Assembly: GCA_018401015.1 (NCBI GenBank)
Contig: JAGYLP010000010.1
Span: 33,246 to 97,245 of the forward strand
DNA length: 64,000 nt
DNA from: Bacteroidales bacterium
Lineage (GTDB): Bacteria > Bacteroidota > Bacteroidia > Bacteroidales > M50B96
Direction: 5' to 3'
In this document: in pieces, positions 18,386 through 27,717 of the stretch
How the letters are laid out: the number at the start of each line of letters is the position of its first letter
Numbering within the stretch: position 1 is the first letter of the stretch
Program-made: the position numbers and the translations under genes
Notes under the pieces: model-generated
The model's input: the letters and a program-made list of their open reading frames with translations, nothing else
The model's database searches: none
What the model was told of the DNA's origin: nothing

Positions 18386-19654
18386 ATGAAGGTCTTTAAG
18401 TTTGGTGGAGCTTCCTTGCGAGAGGCTCAATCCTTTCATAATCTTTTCTCTATTGTAAGTACCGAAAGCGGTCGTTTGATAATTGTCGTTTCTGCTATTG
18501 GAAAAACGACCAATCTATTGGAGTCCATCCTAAAAGCTTATTTAAATCAATCGCAAGAGCTTAACCATCTAGTGAGGGTATTGCGGAAACAGCATTTCGA
18601 TTTGGCCGAAGCCCTCTTTCCGGCCAATCATCCGGTATTTACAGCATTATCCGATTTATTAGCCCGTTTGGAGGAAGATCTGCGGCAACCCCCCGGAACC
18701 CAATACGATTACGAATACGATCGCTTAGTTAGCTATGGAGAACTACTGTCAAGTATCATAGCCGTTCAGTTTTTAAGCTGGAAAGGACTTTCCGTTGCCT
18801 GGCTCGATGTGCGAGAACTGATCGTATCGGATGAAATGCATCGCGATTCAACCGTCCGGTGGACGGAAACCGAAGCCAATCGACATAAAATAGACGACCT
18901 TTCAGCGCAAATGATCCTTACGCAAGGATTTATAGCCGCCTCTCCTTCAGGAGCAACCACCACTCTCGGTCGTGAAGGTTCGGACTATTCAGCAGCCATC
19001 ATCGCTTCGCTAGTTCAAGCCGAATCCATGACCGTTTGGAAGGATGTTGCCGGAATTTTTACCGGCGATCCGGCTCGTTATCCTGCCGCCGATTTGATTC
19101 CGGAATTGAGTTATTCCGAAGCAATGGAATTAAGTTATTATGGTGCAAAAGTGATTCACCCTAAGACGATTAAGCCGCTTCAGAATAAGAAAATTCCTCT
19201 TTTTGTAAAATCTTTCCTTCAAGCATCGAATCCCGGAACATGCATTCATTCCGAATCAAGGGTCGAAGTGATTCCCCCCATCGTAATCCATAAAGAAAAT
19301 CAAGTACTGCTCTCGATTGTTCCGCACGACTACAGTTTTATTCGGGAAAAACACCTGAGCACTATTTTTGGAATTTTTGCCGATAAGCGGGTTACCATCA
19401 ATGTATCCGAGAACGCTGCCTTGAGTTTTTCGGTTTGCGTCGATAACGATAGCCATCGCATCCCGCACCTGCTGCAAGCCTTGAAAAAAGATTATAGCGT
19501 AAGGTTTAATACGGATTGTGAACTGCTTACCATACGTCATTATTCCGATGAAGCCGATGTATTGAATAAATTCATCGAAGGGAAGAAAATATTACTTGAG
19601 CAGCGCAATCGGACTACGGTGCGTTGGGTACTGAAACAAGGTGAAAAGGCATGA
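18386..19654 (+). CDS. Aspartate kinase
   Basis: Phosphorylates L-aspartate, first step to lysine, threonine and methionine. 422 residues, monofunctional. The N-terminal KFGGAS (4-9) binds ATP and aspartate; LGREGSDYSAA, DVAGIFTGDP and ELSYYGAKVIHP are the remaining kinase signatures. Residues from about 305 form the regulatory ACT region, so feedback control by an amino acid is likely though the effector is not evident. The ATG at 18386 is preceded by a good -7 element. Its TGA overlaps the ATG of the YigZ-family gene by four bases. No homoserine dehydrogenase domain is fused. Confidence 0.93.
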   Translation: MKVFKFGGASLREAQSFHNLFSIVSTESGRLIIVVSAIGKTTNLLESILKAYLNQSQELNHLVRVLRKQHFDLAEALFPANHPVFTALSDLLARLEEDLRQPPGTQYDYEYDRLVSYGELLSSIIAVQFLSWKGLSVAWLDVRELIVSDEMHRDSTVRWTETEANRHKIDDLSAQMILTQGFIAASPSGATTTLGREGSDYSAAIIASLVQAESMTVWKDVAGIFTGDPARYPAADLIPELSYSEAMELSYYGAKVIHPKTIKPLQNKKIPLFVKSFLQASNPGTCIHSESRVEVIPPIVIHKENQVLLSIVPHDYSFIREKHLSTIFGIFADKRVTINVSENAALSFSVCVDNDSHRIPHLLQALKKDYSVRFNTDCELLTIRHYSDEADVLNKFIEGKKILLEQRNRTTVRWVLKQGEKA

Positions 19655-20265
19655 GTATCAACGACGAATATCGAACTTTGGAGAAGCTATCAACTGGTGT
19701 TTATAAAGAAAAGGGCAGTAAATTCCTGGCATTTGCTTATCCGGTTTATTCCGAAGATGAAATTAAACAGATCCTGGACAACCTGCGAAAAGAGTATTAC
19801 GATGCCCGTCATCACTGTTATGCCTGGCGATTGGGTCCGGAAGGGGAACCGTATCGAATCAACGACGATGGCGAACCCGGGGGTACAGCAGGTAAACCCA
19901 TTCATGGTCAATTGCTTTCGCATAATCTTTCGAATATTTTAATCGTAGTGATTCGTTACTTTGGAGGAGTCAAATTAGGGGTGAGCGGATTAATCCATGC
20001 ATATAGGACAGCCGCTTCGGATGCCATTGAACAAGGTCGGATCCTTTCCAAAACGGTTAACGAAGTGTACCAGATTCAGTTTGACTATTTGGCCATGAAC
20101 GAGGTGATGAAAGTAATTAAAGACTATAATTTGCAGGTTTCCAATCAACAATTCGACTTAGCTTGCCGGCTGGAATGGTCGCATCGGCAGTCGGAGGTTG
20201 AATTCATTCTGAGCTTATTTGAAAAAATTGAATCGGTCCGATGGGAATTTTTGCGCAAGGTGTAA
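19651..20265 (+). CDS. YigZ / IMPACT family protein
   Basis: 204 residues, cytoplasmic. The N-terminal UPF0029/IMPACT domain shows KEKGSKFLAFAYPV, YYDARHHCYAWRLG, NDDGEPGGTAGKPI and IVVIRYFGGVKLGVSGLI, which are diagnostic. The C-terminal ferredoxin-like domain (DUF1949) covers about residues 135-200. The family is linked to translation control in eukaryotes and YigZ to ribosome-associated roles, but the bacterial function is not settled. It overlaps the aspartate kinase stop (ATGA), so it is co-translated with it. Confidence 0.92.
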   Translation: MSINDEYRTLEKLSTGVYKEKGSKFLAFAYPVYSEDEIKQILDNLRKEYYDARHHCYAWRLGPEGEPYRINDDGEPGGTAGKPIHGQLLSHNLSNILIVVIRYFGGVKLGVSGLIHAYRTAASDAIEQGRILSKTVNEVYQIQFDYLAMNEVMKVIKDYNLQVSNQQFDLACRLEWSHRQSEVEFILSLFEKIESVRWEFLRKV

Positions 20266-20412
20266 AGTTTACCTGTTGCGAAGCATTCAAAGTGCCTCGG
20301 TCTCATCGACGAAACTTCGGAATAATCGACTATTTTGCAACTTTTTACATTTTATCCATATTCCTACGAATGAAACTGTATCAACCCCAATAATTTTTTA
20401 CCCTTATTACCT

Positions 20413-21435
20413 ATGAAGACATACCGAATCATTACCCTCAACGAGTTCATTATTGAACGACAGTCGGAATTTCCTTATGCAAAAGGAGAATTAACCCGGC
20501 TATTACACCACGTAGGAATTGCCGCTAAAATCGTTCATAAGAAAGTGAATAAAGCAGGATTAGTCGATATTTTGGGCGAAGTAGGATCAACCAATGTGCA
20601 AGGCGAAAGCCAAAAGAAACTGGATGTGTTTGCCGATGAGCAGTTCATTTGGGCCATGCGCGCAAGCAGTGAATGTTGCGGAATTGCTTCCGAAGAAAAC
20701 GAAGGAACCATTTATTTCGACGATAGTTTGTCGAAAGATGGAAATTATATTTTCTGCATGGATCCGCTCGATGGTTCTTCGAATATCGATGTGAATGTTT
20801 CGATTGGGACCATCTTTTCTATTTACCGTCGGGTTTCTCCTCGAGGAACGAAACCTCGTTTGGAAGATTTTCTTCAACCGGGTGTGCAACAGGTGGCCGC
20901 CGGATACGTCATTTACGGTTCATCCACCATGTTGGTTTACACCACCGGAAAAGGAGTTAACGGTTTTACACTCGATACGTCTATTGGTGAATTTTGTCTA
21001 TCGCACGAACAAATTTCTACTCCTGAACAAGGGCAGCTATATTCCATTAACGAAGGGAATTATGTTCATTTCCCCATGGGAGTGAAAAAATACATTAAGT
21101 ATTGTCAGGAAAAGGACGATGACAGTAATCGGCCCTACTCATCGCGTTACATTGGTTCTTTGGTGGCCGATTTCCACCGGAATTTAATGAAGGGCGGAAT
21201 TTTTATGTATCCTCAAACCGCTGCTTCTCCGCAAGGGAAATTGCGTTTGGTGTATGAGTGTAATCCGATTGCTTTCCTGGCCGAACAAGCTGGCGGAAAA
21301 GCTACCGACGGTAAGCAACGCATTTTAGAAATCGTTCCCAAACACCTTCATGAGCGCTCTCCATTCTATGTCGGGTCAACGAATATGGTTGAAAAGGTCG
21401 AAGAGTTTATTGAACAGAACCCCGACAATTTATAG
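20413..21435 (+). CDS. fbp: Class I fructose-1,6-bisphosphatase
   Basis: Hydrolyses fructose 1,6-bisphosphate to fructose 6-phosphate in gluconeogenesis. 340 residues, the normal class I length. The metal-binding site [13 protein letters not shown] is intact, with SEENEG upstream as the other carboxylate ligand, and the sugar-phosphate region [18 protein letters not shown] and [21 protein letters not shown] toward the C-terminus. The start at ATG 20413 gives the usual N-terminus. It is followed within 8 bases by a strong bidirectional terminator. Upstream spacing of 147 bases suggests its own promoter, but only an imperfect TATTTTG was seen. Confidence 0.96.
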   Translation: MKTYRIITLNEFIIERQSEFPYAKGELTRLLHHVGIAAKIVHKKVNKAGLVDILGEVGSTNVQGESQKKLDVFADEQFIWAMRASSECCGIASEENEGTIYFDDSLSKDGNYIFCMDPLDGSSNIDVNVSIGTIFSIYRRVSPRGTKPRLEDFLQPGVQQVAAGYVIYGSSTMLVYTTGKGVNGFTLDTSIGEFCLSHEQISTPEQGQLYSINEGNYVHFPMGVKKYIKYCQEKDDDSNRPYSSRYIGSLVADFHRNLMKGGIFMYPQTAASPQGKLRLVYECNPIAFLAEQAGGKATDGKQRILEIVPKHLHERSPFYVGSTNMVEKVEEFIEQNPDNL

Positions 21436-21442
21436 GGAAAAA

Positions 21443-21473
21443 GCTCAAACCATTGGTTTGAGCTTTTTTTTTT
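21443..21473 (+). terminator. Strong terminator between fbp and the convergent barrel gene
   Basis: GCTCAAACC (21443-21451), loop ATT, GGTTTGAGC (21455-21463) and ten Ts: a perfect 9-bp stem. The convergent gene's stop lies inside the T tract at 21472. Confidence 0.9.
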
Positions 21474-22209
21474 AGAACCGGATGCCAGCCCGGAGGGTCA
21501 GCCCATTCTTGTATTCAGTAAATTGGCTGGTTCCACTGGCAACCCCAATCCATGATAATGGCAGGTTCTCCAGGTAGATGGTTACCCGGTTTTGGTTGAT
21601 TTCGTAACCCAATTGCAGGAAGAATTCTCGTTGAAACAGGTTTTTCTCGATTCCAACAGATAAGCCCAGCAAAAAGCCTCCTTCTTCCCGGAAGGTTCTA
21701 TTATCCAGGTGATTACTCCCGGTATAATCGCGGTAGAAATTCTGGTAATTAAACAACCAGCCACCATCGGCCTGTAAAAATACTCGCTGTTTTCCGAGTT
21801 GCCTCTGAAATCGCAAGCTGCCGTAAGCAGGTATCAGAAATACATTCCGGTACTCGAGTCGGGTATAGAAATACTCCTCGAAAAAACTTCCATTCAATCC
21901 GGTGCTTAGTCCTGCCTCGAGCCACGGAAATAGTCGATACGAAACGCCAAACTCCATTCCCATTATCGGATTATGATAGGGGTTTATACGATGAAATTGA
22001 AGAGCCGGAGCCGACTCCTTAATCTGAAGGGATTGAAATTGAGCCGATTCAATCGATACCTTGCTCAGGAAGTTGAAATGCCATTCCCACGGGCTTTTTT
22101 TGGGTGTAATTTGAATGTTCTCCTGACTCTTGCTCGATAGCGGCAATGAAAACAGAATGGCTAGCAAAAGTAGCGTATGAAGGGCTTTCCCGCGTAAATG
22201 AGTTGTCAT
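21472..22209 (-). CDS. Outer-membrane beta-barrel protein of unknown function
   Basis: 245 residues with a signal peptide (TLLLLAILFSLPLSSKSQ) and a barrel pattern of short amphipathic strands (GLSTGLNGSFFEEYFYTRLEYRN region, LGLSVGIEKNLF, FFLQLGYEINQNRVTIYLEN) ending LTLRAGIRF, the terminal aromatic signature of outer-membrane barrels. No recognised family. Its ATG overlaps the recG stop by four bases, so it is coupled to recG, although a functional link between a helicase and an outer-membrane protein is not expected. It converges on fbp. Confidence 0.72.
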   Translation of the reverse strand: MTTHLRGKALHTLLLLAILFSLPLSSKSQENIQITPKKSPWEWHFNFLSKVSIESAQFQSLQIKESAPALQFHRINPYHNPIMGMEFGVSYRLFPWLEAGLSTGLNGSFFEEYFYTRLEYRNVFLIPAYGSLRFQRQLGKQRVFLQADGGWLFNYQNFYRDYTGSNHLDNRTFREEGGFLLGLSVGIEKNLFQREFFLQLGYEINQNRVTIYLENLPLSWIGVASGTSQFTEYKNGLTLRAGIRF

Positions 22210-24305
22210 GATATGTCTCTCCAGTTAAATGTTTGAATGGGCTGATCGTTTAGGTAGTGTTTAAGCCGGGCGTGATGGGTTGCCGAGAGGTTCGGGTCGT
22301 GGTTTAGGATTTTTTCCGCAAAGCCTCTGGCGTATTCCACCAATTGGCCGTCTTGTCGGAGATTGGCAATTTTTAAGTCGAAGGCTAAACCGCTTTGTTG
22401 GGTTCCGTCCATATCGCCCGGACCACGTAATTTTAAATCCTGTTCGGCTATCTCGAAACCGTCGTTGCTATCGACCATGATTTGTAACCTTTTGCGTCCT
22501 TCGTCGGATAAAGCATAGGAGCTTACCAACAAACAATAACTTTGTTCTCCGCCTCGTCCTACTCTTCCTCGAAGCTGATGGAGTTGCGACAAGCCAAATC
22601 GTTCGGCACTTTCGATAATCATCACGGTCGCATTGGGAACATCGACCCCAACTTCAATCACGGTCGTGGCGAGTAAAATTTGTGTTTCGCCTCGTTTAAA
22701 ACGCTGCATTTCAAACTCTTTATCTTCAGCCTTCATTTTACCATGAACCACGCTAACCTGATAATTGGGAGGAGGAAAATCGCGTAAAATGCTTTGGAAA
22801 CCATCCTCCAGGTCTTTGTAATCCATCTTCTCCGACTCCTTGATGAGTGGATAAACGATGTAAATTTGTCTGCCTGCCTGAATCTGCTTTCGCATAAAAC
22901 CAATGAGCTCCAACCGTTTCGAATCGTAAATATGCCGGGTAATAATCGGCTTGCGTCCGGGCGGTAACTCATCAATTACCGATACATCGAGATCGCCGTA
23001 AAAGGTCATGTGCAGGGTGCGGGGAATGGGTGTAGCAGTCATCACTAAGACATGGGGGAAGAGGTTACTTTTGGTCCACAAGCGGGCGCGCTGAGCTACG
23101 CCAAATCGATGCTGCTCGTCGATGATGACCAGACCTAATTTTTTGAAATTCACCGTTTCTTCTAACAAGGCATGGGTTCCAACAATAATTGGCAAACTCC
23201 CTTCTTCGAGTCCGCTCAAAATTGGAACTCGATCTTTCTTTTTCGTGGAACCGGTTAGGAGTTCAATTTGAACGGGCAATTCACCCAGGAATTTCTTGAG
23301 CGAATGATAATGTTGGGTTGCGAGAATCTCGGTAGGCGCCATCAGGCAAGTTTGATAATCGTTATCGATGGCCAACAACATGCACATGAGTGCAACCATG
23401 GTCTTGCCGCTTCCAACATCGCCTTGTAACAGTCGATTCATTTGTTTGCCGCTTTTTAAGTCGGCACGAATCTCTTTGATTACTCGCTTTTGCGCTCCGG
23501 TAAGGGAGAAGGGTAGGTGTTCCTGATAAAACTGCAGAAAAAGTTTGCCAACTTTTTCCAATGGAATGCCTATGTTTTCCTGTGTCCTTAAATTCTTACG
23601 ATGCAATAACTGAAGTTGAAGAAGAAATAATTCCTCAAACTTGAGTCGAAACCGAGCTTTTTCCAACTGCTGCGCGCTTTCGGGGAAGTGGATCGCAAGC
23701 AAAGCATCGTTTAACGGCATCAGCTTTAGTTTTCGAATCATGTAATCCGGTAAGGATTCAGGAATTTGACCATAAAGTTCATCGAGCATTTGCTTCTGAA
23801 GCTTCAAGATGGCTTTTGAATTCAAATACTCATTTTTCATCTTTTCCGAAGTGAGATACATCGGTTGTAAATTAACGGTAACTGGCCCTTGGCTTGGGCG
23901 ATAGACTTCTAACTCCGGATGCACAAAGTTCCAATCGTTTTGGTAGCGCGAGGGCTTCCCAAACAAGACGTATTCAACACCGGGTTTTATGTTTTGGAGA
24001 ATGTACTTGATTCCTTTAAACCACACTACATCAATTTGTTGGTTGCCATCGGAAAATACCCCGACAAGGCGTTGGTTGCGAGCTTTTCCAACGGTCGAGA
24101 AGGTTTTAAAACTACCTCGGATTTGCAGGTAATGCGTATCGGAAACTAGTTCGGAAAGTTGATAGAATCGAGAACGATCGATATGTCGGTAGGGAAAATA
24201 ATAGAGTAAGTCGCGATATTTAAAAACCCCCAGCTCTTTGGATAGTACTTCCGCCTTTCGGGGCCCCACACCTGGAAGGTATTGAATATCTTTATTCAGA
24301 ATCAA
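22206..24305 (-). CDS. recG: ATP-dependent DNA helicase RecG
   Basis: Reverses stalled replication forks and branch-migrates Holliday junctions. 699 residues. The N-terminal wedge/OB domain covers about 1-200; Walker A is LLQGDVGSGKT (about 293-303), the DExH box is DEQH (396-399), then MTATPIPRT, ELPPGRKPI, and motif VI QLRGRVGRGGEQ. The C-terminal TRG-like region PGDMDGTQQSG is present. The start codon is TTG at 24305: a TAA in frame directly precedes it and there is no ATG near, and the resulting N-terminus (KDIQYLPGVGPRKAEVL) has the expected helix-hairpin-helix position, so this is likely right. The preceding 329 bases hold no clear promoter. Confidence 0.96.
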   Translation of the reverse strand: MILNKDIQYLPGVGPRKAEVLSKELGVFKYRDLLYYFPYRHIDRSRFYQLSELVSDTHYLQIRGSFKTFSTVGKARNQRLVGVFSDGNQQIDVVWFKGIKYILQNIKPGVEYVLFGKPSRYQNDWNFVHPELEVYRPSQGPVTVNLQPMYLTSEKMKNEYLNSKAILKLQKQMLDELYGQIPESLPDYMIRKLKLMPLNDALLAIHFPESAQQLEKARFRLKFEELFLLQLQLLHRKNLRTQENIGIPLEKVGKLFLQFYQEHLPFSLTGAQKRVIKEIRADLKSGKQMNRLLQGDVGSGKTMVALMCMLLAIDNDYQTCLMAPTEILATQHYHSLKKFLGELPVQIELLTGSTKKKDRVPILSGLEEGSLPIIVGTHALLEETVNFKKLGLVIIDEQHRFGVAQRARLWTKSNLFPHVLVMTATPIPRTLHMTFYGDLDVSVIDELPPGRKPIITRHIYDSKRLELIGFMRKQIQAGRQIYIVYPLIKESEKMDYKDLEDGFQSILRDFPPPNYQVSVVHGKMKAEDKEFEMQRFKRGETQILLATTVIEVGVDVPNATVMIIESAERFGLSQLHQLRGRVGRGGEQSYCLLVSSYALSDEGRKRLQIMVDSNDGFEIAEQDLKLRGPGDMDGTQQSGLAFDLKIANLRQDGQLVEYARGFAEKILNHDPNLSATHHARLKHYLNDQPIQTFNWRDIS

Positions 24306-24634
24306 TTAGCTTGAATTAATGTGTTGAGAAATAGGATTTGAAAGATAGAAAATCTTTGTCGCTTTGGTTTGCTTCGTTTACTTTAGATACGCTGGAAAAT
24401 GAAGTTTTTTCAATGCCTTGTTTTAGTGGGAATTGCCTTTGATTTAGTGTATCGGTTTCTTTTTCTGGTTAATAGCTGTTGGGTTGAGGTGGAAGTAAAC
24501 CGGTTCGTATGGATAATTTGAAAATCAAACAGCAAAAAATACGCGACCATTCAACCCAAGTAAATGGGGTTTCTTGATGGCAAGGCTTGTAATTTTTTCC
24601 ATAGGAAAACTCGATTTCACTTGAATTAAACAGG
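24306..24634. other. 329-base divergent intergenic region
   Basis: Spacer between recG (minus) and the barrel-ABC operon (plus). A minus-strand TATCTTTC at 24340-24347 is one base off a -7 box and could serve recG. On the plus strand only TAATTTG (24514-24520), one base short, was found. No RNA gene or repeat is visible. Confidence 0.3.
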
Positions 24635-25810
24635 ATGCGGATACGATTTACCTGGTTGTTGCTGATAAACTTTTCTGTACTGGTTCAAGCGCAGCATTCG
24701 GTAATCCTGGAGGGTGATATAAATACTACCGGAATTTATCGTTTTGAAGATGAACCCTCGGGTTTGCTCGGAGGTCGTTATTTGCCGGGGTTGAAGGGTG
24801 CTATTTATGCGAATGACAATCATCAATTCGAATTTGAAGTAAGTGGAAATCTGAGCTATGCTTACTTTTTTCAGGACGGAAAGGAATCACCTCCGGCTAA
24901 TTATTCCCTTCAGCCTTATCGAGCCTTTTTGGCCTATTCCGGTAAAAACTGGGAAATTCGAACCGGCCTGCAAACCATTAGTTTTGGTTCAGCGGTTCTG
25001 CTACGTCCGCTCATGTGGTTCGAGACCCTCGATCCGCGTGATCCAATGCGACTGGCCGAAGGAGTTTGGGGTGGTTTAGGTCGATACTATTTTTCGAATA
25101 ACATCAACCTATGGGCTTGGGTACTCTACGGTAATCGATCGCTGAAAGGCTGGGAGCAAGTAACAAGCGATTACAAGATTCCTGAATGGGGAGGAAGAGT
25201 GCAGATACCACTGCCTTTGGGAGAAGCTGCTCTTGCTTATCACAATCGAAGCTTACTTCCTGCAGAGGGAGTACTTGGAGCCCACGCCAAAGAGCATCGC
25301 GTAGGTTTTGATGCAAAAGTAGATGCTTTGCTTGGGCTTTGGGTCGAGTATTCCGGGTCAGCTGTGCCTCAGGCTAGTTGGATGAACAAGCATTGGATGA
25401 ATCTTGGTACCGATTATACTTTCCCCCTGGGAAATGGATTAGGATTGATGATGGAACAATTATCGCTCAATTACCGCAGAACTCCAGAAACTCAATCGGA
25501 ATGGTCTAGTTTCAGCCTCTTGAGCCTTCAGTATAAAATCAACTGGTTCGCACAGATTCAATCCATGGTTTATTATGACTGGACCTTGCAAAACTGGTAT
25601 CAGTTCTGGAATTTTTCGTATCAGTATAAAAGTACCAACTGGTTTTTATTGCTTTACTTTAATCCGGATGTGCCTTTTGTGCCCGGAAACCGTCCCGACG
25701 AGGTCTCATTTGCCGGAAATGGGATTCAGTTGATGATGATTTACAAACACCGCAGTCAAAAAGATTTCAAGAATAGGCGGCTGAAAGAGCTCATTCCTTT
25801 TTTACTTTAA
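24635..25810 (+). CDS. Outer-membrane porin-like barrel of an ABC/LolA operon
   Basis: 391 residues with a signal peptide (LLINFSVLVQAQ). The mature part is beta-strand rich, with repeated aromatic strands and recurring YSGKNWEIRTGLQTISFGSA, typical of porin or DUF1302-like barrels. It has no plug and no T9SS domain. It is the first gene of a five-gene same-strand group: 12 bases to the ABC ATPase, then two permeases and a LolA-like carrier all with overlapping reading frames. Context suggests it is the outer-membrane end of a lipid or lipoprotein export route. Family assignment is only by pattern. Confidence 0.75.
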   Translation: MRIRFTWLLLINFSVLVQAQHSVILEGDINTTGIYRFEDEPSGLLGGRYLPGLKGAIYANDNHQFEFEVSGNLSYAYFFQDGKESPPANYSLQPYRAFLAYSGKNWEIRTGLQTISFGSAVLLRPLMWFETLDPRDPMRLAEGVWGGLGRYYFSNNINLWAWVLYGNRSLKGWEQVTSDYKIPEWGGRVQIPLPLGEAALAYHNRSLLPAEGVLGAHAKEHRVGFDAKVDALLGLWVEYSGSAVPQASWMNKHWMNLGTDYTFPLGNGLGLMMEQLSLNYRRTPETQSEWSSFSLLSLQYKINWFAQIQSMVYYDWTLQNWYQFWNFSYQYKSTNWFLLLYFNPDVPFVPGNRPDEVSFAGNGIQLMMIYKHRSQKDFKNRRLKELIPFLL

Positions 25811-25822
25811 CATGTACTTATT

Positions 25823-26530
25823 ATGCCAGAAACCATCATTCAGGTTGACAATCTGATTAAGCAATTCCCTGTGGGGAAGGGATTCTTTACCGCCTTGGAC
25901 AATATCTGTTTAAGGATTGAGTCGGGTGAATTTGCCGGTTTAATTGGACCCAGTGGTTCGGGGAAAACCACCTTGCTTAACATCCTCGGATCGCTCGATT
26001 CACCCAGCTCCGGCGAAGCGCTGGTTTTGAATAAGTCGATTGGCAAACTAGGGGCTAAAGAGGCAGCTGATTTGCGCAAAGAAGCCATTGGGTTTATTTT
26101 TCAAACCTACAATCTACTTCCGGTACATACAGTGTATGAGAATGTTGAGTTTCCGCTTTTGTTGCTTAAAAGGACAAAGAAGGAAAGAAACTTACAAGTA
26201 GAGGAAGCCTTGGAGTGGGTTGGGCTTCAATCAAAACGCAATTCGCGTCCCAATGAGTTGTCGGGTGGTGAAAGTCAGCGGGTTGCCATTGCTCGAGCCA
26301 TGGTAAAACGTCCGAAATTGGTCCTGGCCGATGAGCCTACGGCGAATCTCGATGCCAAAAACTCTTTCCATGTGCTCGATACCATGAAAGAACTGAACGA
26401 ACGCCTGGGTGTCACTTTTTTGTTTGCCACGCACGACGATAAAGTGATTCAATACCTGCGTCGCATCATTGAATTAAACGATGGGCAGATTGCCAGGGAT
26501 TATACGCCGGAAAAAAATATCCAATCATGA
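25823..26530 (+). CDS. LolD/MacB-type ABC transporter ATPase
   Basis: 235 residues, cytoplasmic. Walker A is GPSGSGKTT (42-50), the Q-loop lies in IFQTYNLLPVHT, the signature is LSGGESQRVAIARAM, Walker B is LVLADEPTANLD and the H-loop FATHDD. These, especially the LLPVHTVYENVEFPLLL segment, place it in the MacB/LolD/FtsE group that partners FtsX-type permeases. Its TGA overlaps the ATG of the first permease, so the partners are certainly the two downstream genes. It powers extraction or movement of a substrate from the inner membrane; the substrate is unknown. Confidence 0.92.
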   Translation: MPETIIQVDNLIKQFPVGKGFFTALDNICLRIESGEFAGLIGPSGSGKTTLLNILGSLDSPSSGEALVLNKSIGKLGAKEAADLRKEAIGFIFQTYNLLPVHTVYENVEFPLLLLKRTKKERNLQVEEALEWVGLQSKRNSRPNELSGGESQRVAIARAMVKRPKLVLADEPTANLDAKNSFHVLDTMKELNERLGVTFLFATHDDKVIQYLRRIIELNDGQIARDYTPEKNIQS

Positions 26531-27717
26531 AATTAGCCATTTACATTGCTTTCAAAAATTTGTTGGGAGCAGGGTTGCGAACCTGGATTAACGTACTGGT
26601 TCTTTCATTTTCCTTCGTTGCTATCATTTGGATAAAAGGAATCATGTTAGGCTGGGACCATCAGGCTAAATCGCAACTCATCGAGTGGGAGATTGGCCAC
26701 GGTCAATATTGGCACACCAATTACGATCCGAACGATTCATTCACCTGGGACGATTCTCATGCCAGTCCTTCCGATACCTTAATCAACGCTATTAGGGAAG
26801 GTCGATATGCAGCCATCTTCGTCGCACAGGGGGTGATTTACCCCGAAGGACGAATGGTCCCGGTTTGTTTAAAAGGAATCAATACCACACAACAGGTTTT
26901 AAAACTACCTACCTCTTTTCTTATTCGGGAGGAGAATATCCAGAGCAGCGCTATTCCGGTAATGATGGGAGCCTACATGGCTAATGCTTGTCAACTAAAA
27001 GAAGGCGACCAATTCCTCGTACGATGGAGAGATATGGATGGGGTGTTCGATGCCCGCGAAATGGAATTGGTCAAAGTGTTCGCTACGCCCGTCCCAACAG
27101 TCGATGCCGGCCAGATTTGGCTCGATTGCTCAAGGCTGCAGAATATGATGGGGCTCAACAACGAAATTACCCTGCTTAGTATACCCTCATACGAGTCGAA
27201 CGAACTACTTTTCTCCAACGAATTTCAGTTCAAGTCGATAGAATTTCTCCTGTCCGATATCGAAAAAATGGTTCAAATGAAGTCGAAAGGGCAATCGGTT
27301 TTTTATCTCGTTTTGCTAGTTCTGGCTATGTTGGCGATTTTTGATACCCAAGTACTTTCTGTATTCAAGCGTCGCAGGGAAATAGGAACCTACATTGCCC
27401 TCGGCTATACCCGAAGCGAAGTAGTTCGATTATTTACCATAGAAGGAGGCGTTTATGCCTTGTTGGCTTCAGCTTTGGCGCTGGTATATGGTTATCCTTT
27501 TCTGCTGTGGCAATATCGAAACGGATTTAAAATGCCGGTCGATGTAGCCGAATTTGGCATAGCGGGTAGTAATCATATCTATCCTCTTTTTTCATTGGCT
27601 TTAATACTCGGAACCTTTTTGCTGATCGCTTTTACGACGCTCCTGGTGAGTTATTTGCCGGCGCGAAAAATTGCGGCATTAAATCCTGCAGAAACATTAA
27701 AGGGGAGGTTGTCATGA
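26527..27717 (+). CDS. FtsX-type ABC permease 1
   Basis: 396 residues. One N-terminal membrane helix (about 18-38), a large periplasmic domain (about 45-255) and three C-terminal helices around 257-280, 308-335 and 350-378, the LolC/E and MacB topology. The FtsX core shows FKRRREIGTYIALGYTRSEVVRLFTIEGG and PARKIAALNPAETLKGRL at the end. The start overlaps the ATPase stop (ATGA) and its stop overlaps the second permease start (ATGA). The periplasmic domain is MacB-PCD-like but diverged. Confidence 0.9.
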   Translation: MKLAIYIAFKNLLGAGLRTWINVLVLSFSFVAIIWIKGIMLGWDHQAKSQLIEWEIGHGQYWHTNYDPNDSFTWDDSHASPSDTLINAIREGRYAAIFVAQGVIYPEGRMVPVCLKGINTTQQVLKLPTSFLIREENIQSSAIPVMMGAYMANACQLKEGDQFLVRWRDMDGVFDAREMELVKVFATPVPTVDAGQIWLDCSRLQNMMGLNNEITLLSIPSYESNELLFSNEFQFKSIEFLLSDIEKMVQMKSKGQSVFYLVLLVLAMLAIFDTQVLSVFKRRREIGTYIALGYTRSEVVRLFTIEGGVYALLASALALVYGYPFLLWQYRNGFKMPVDVAEFGIAGSNHIYPLFSLALILGTFLLIAFTTLLVSYLPARKIAALNPAETLKGRLS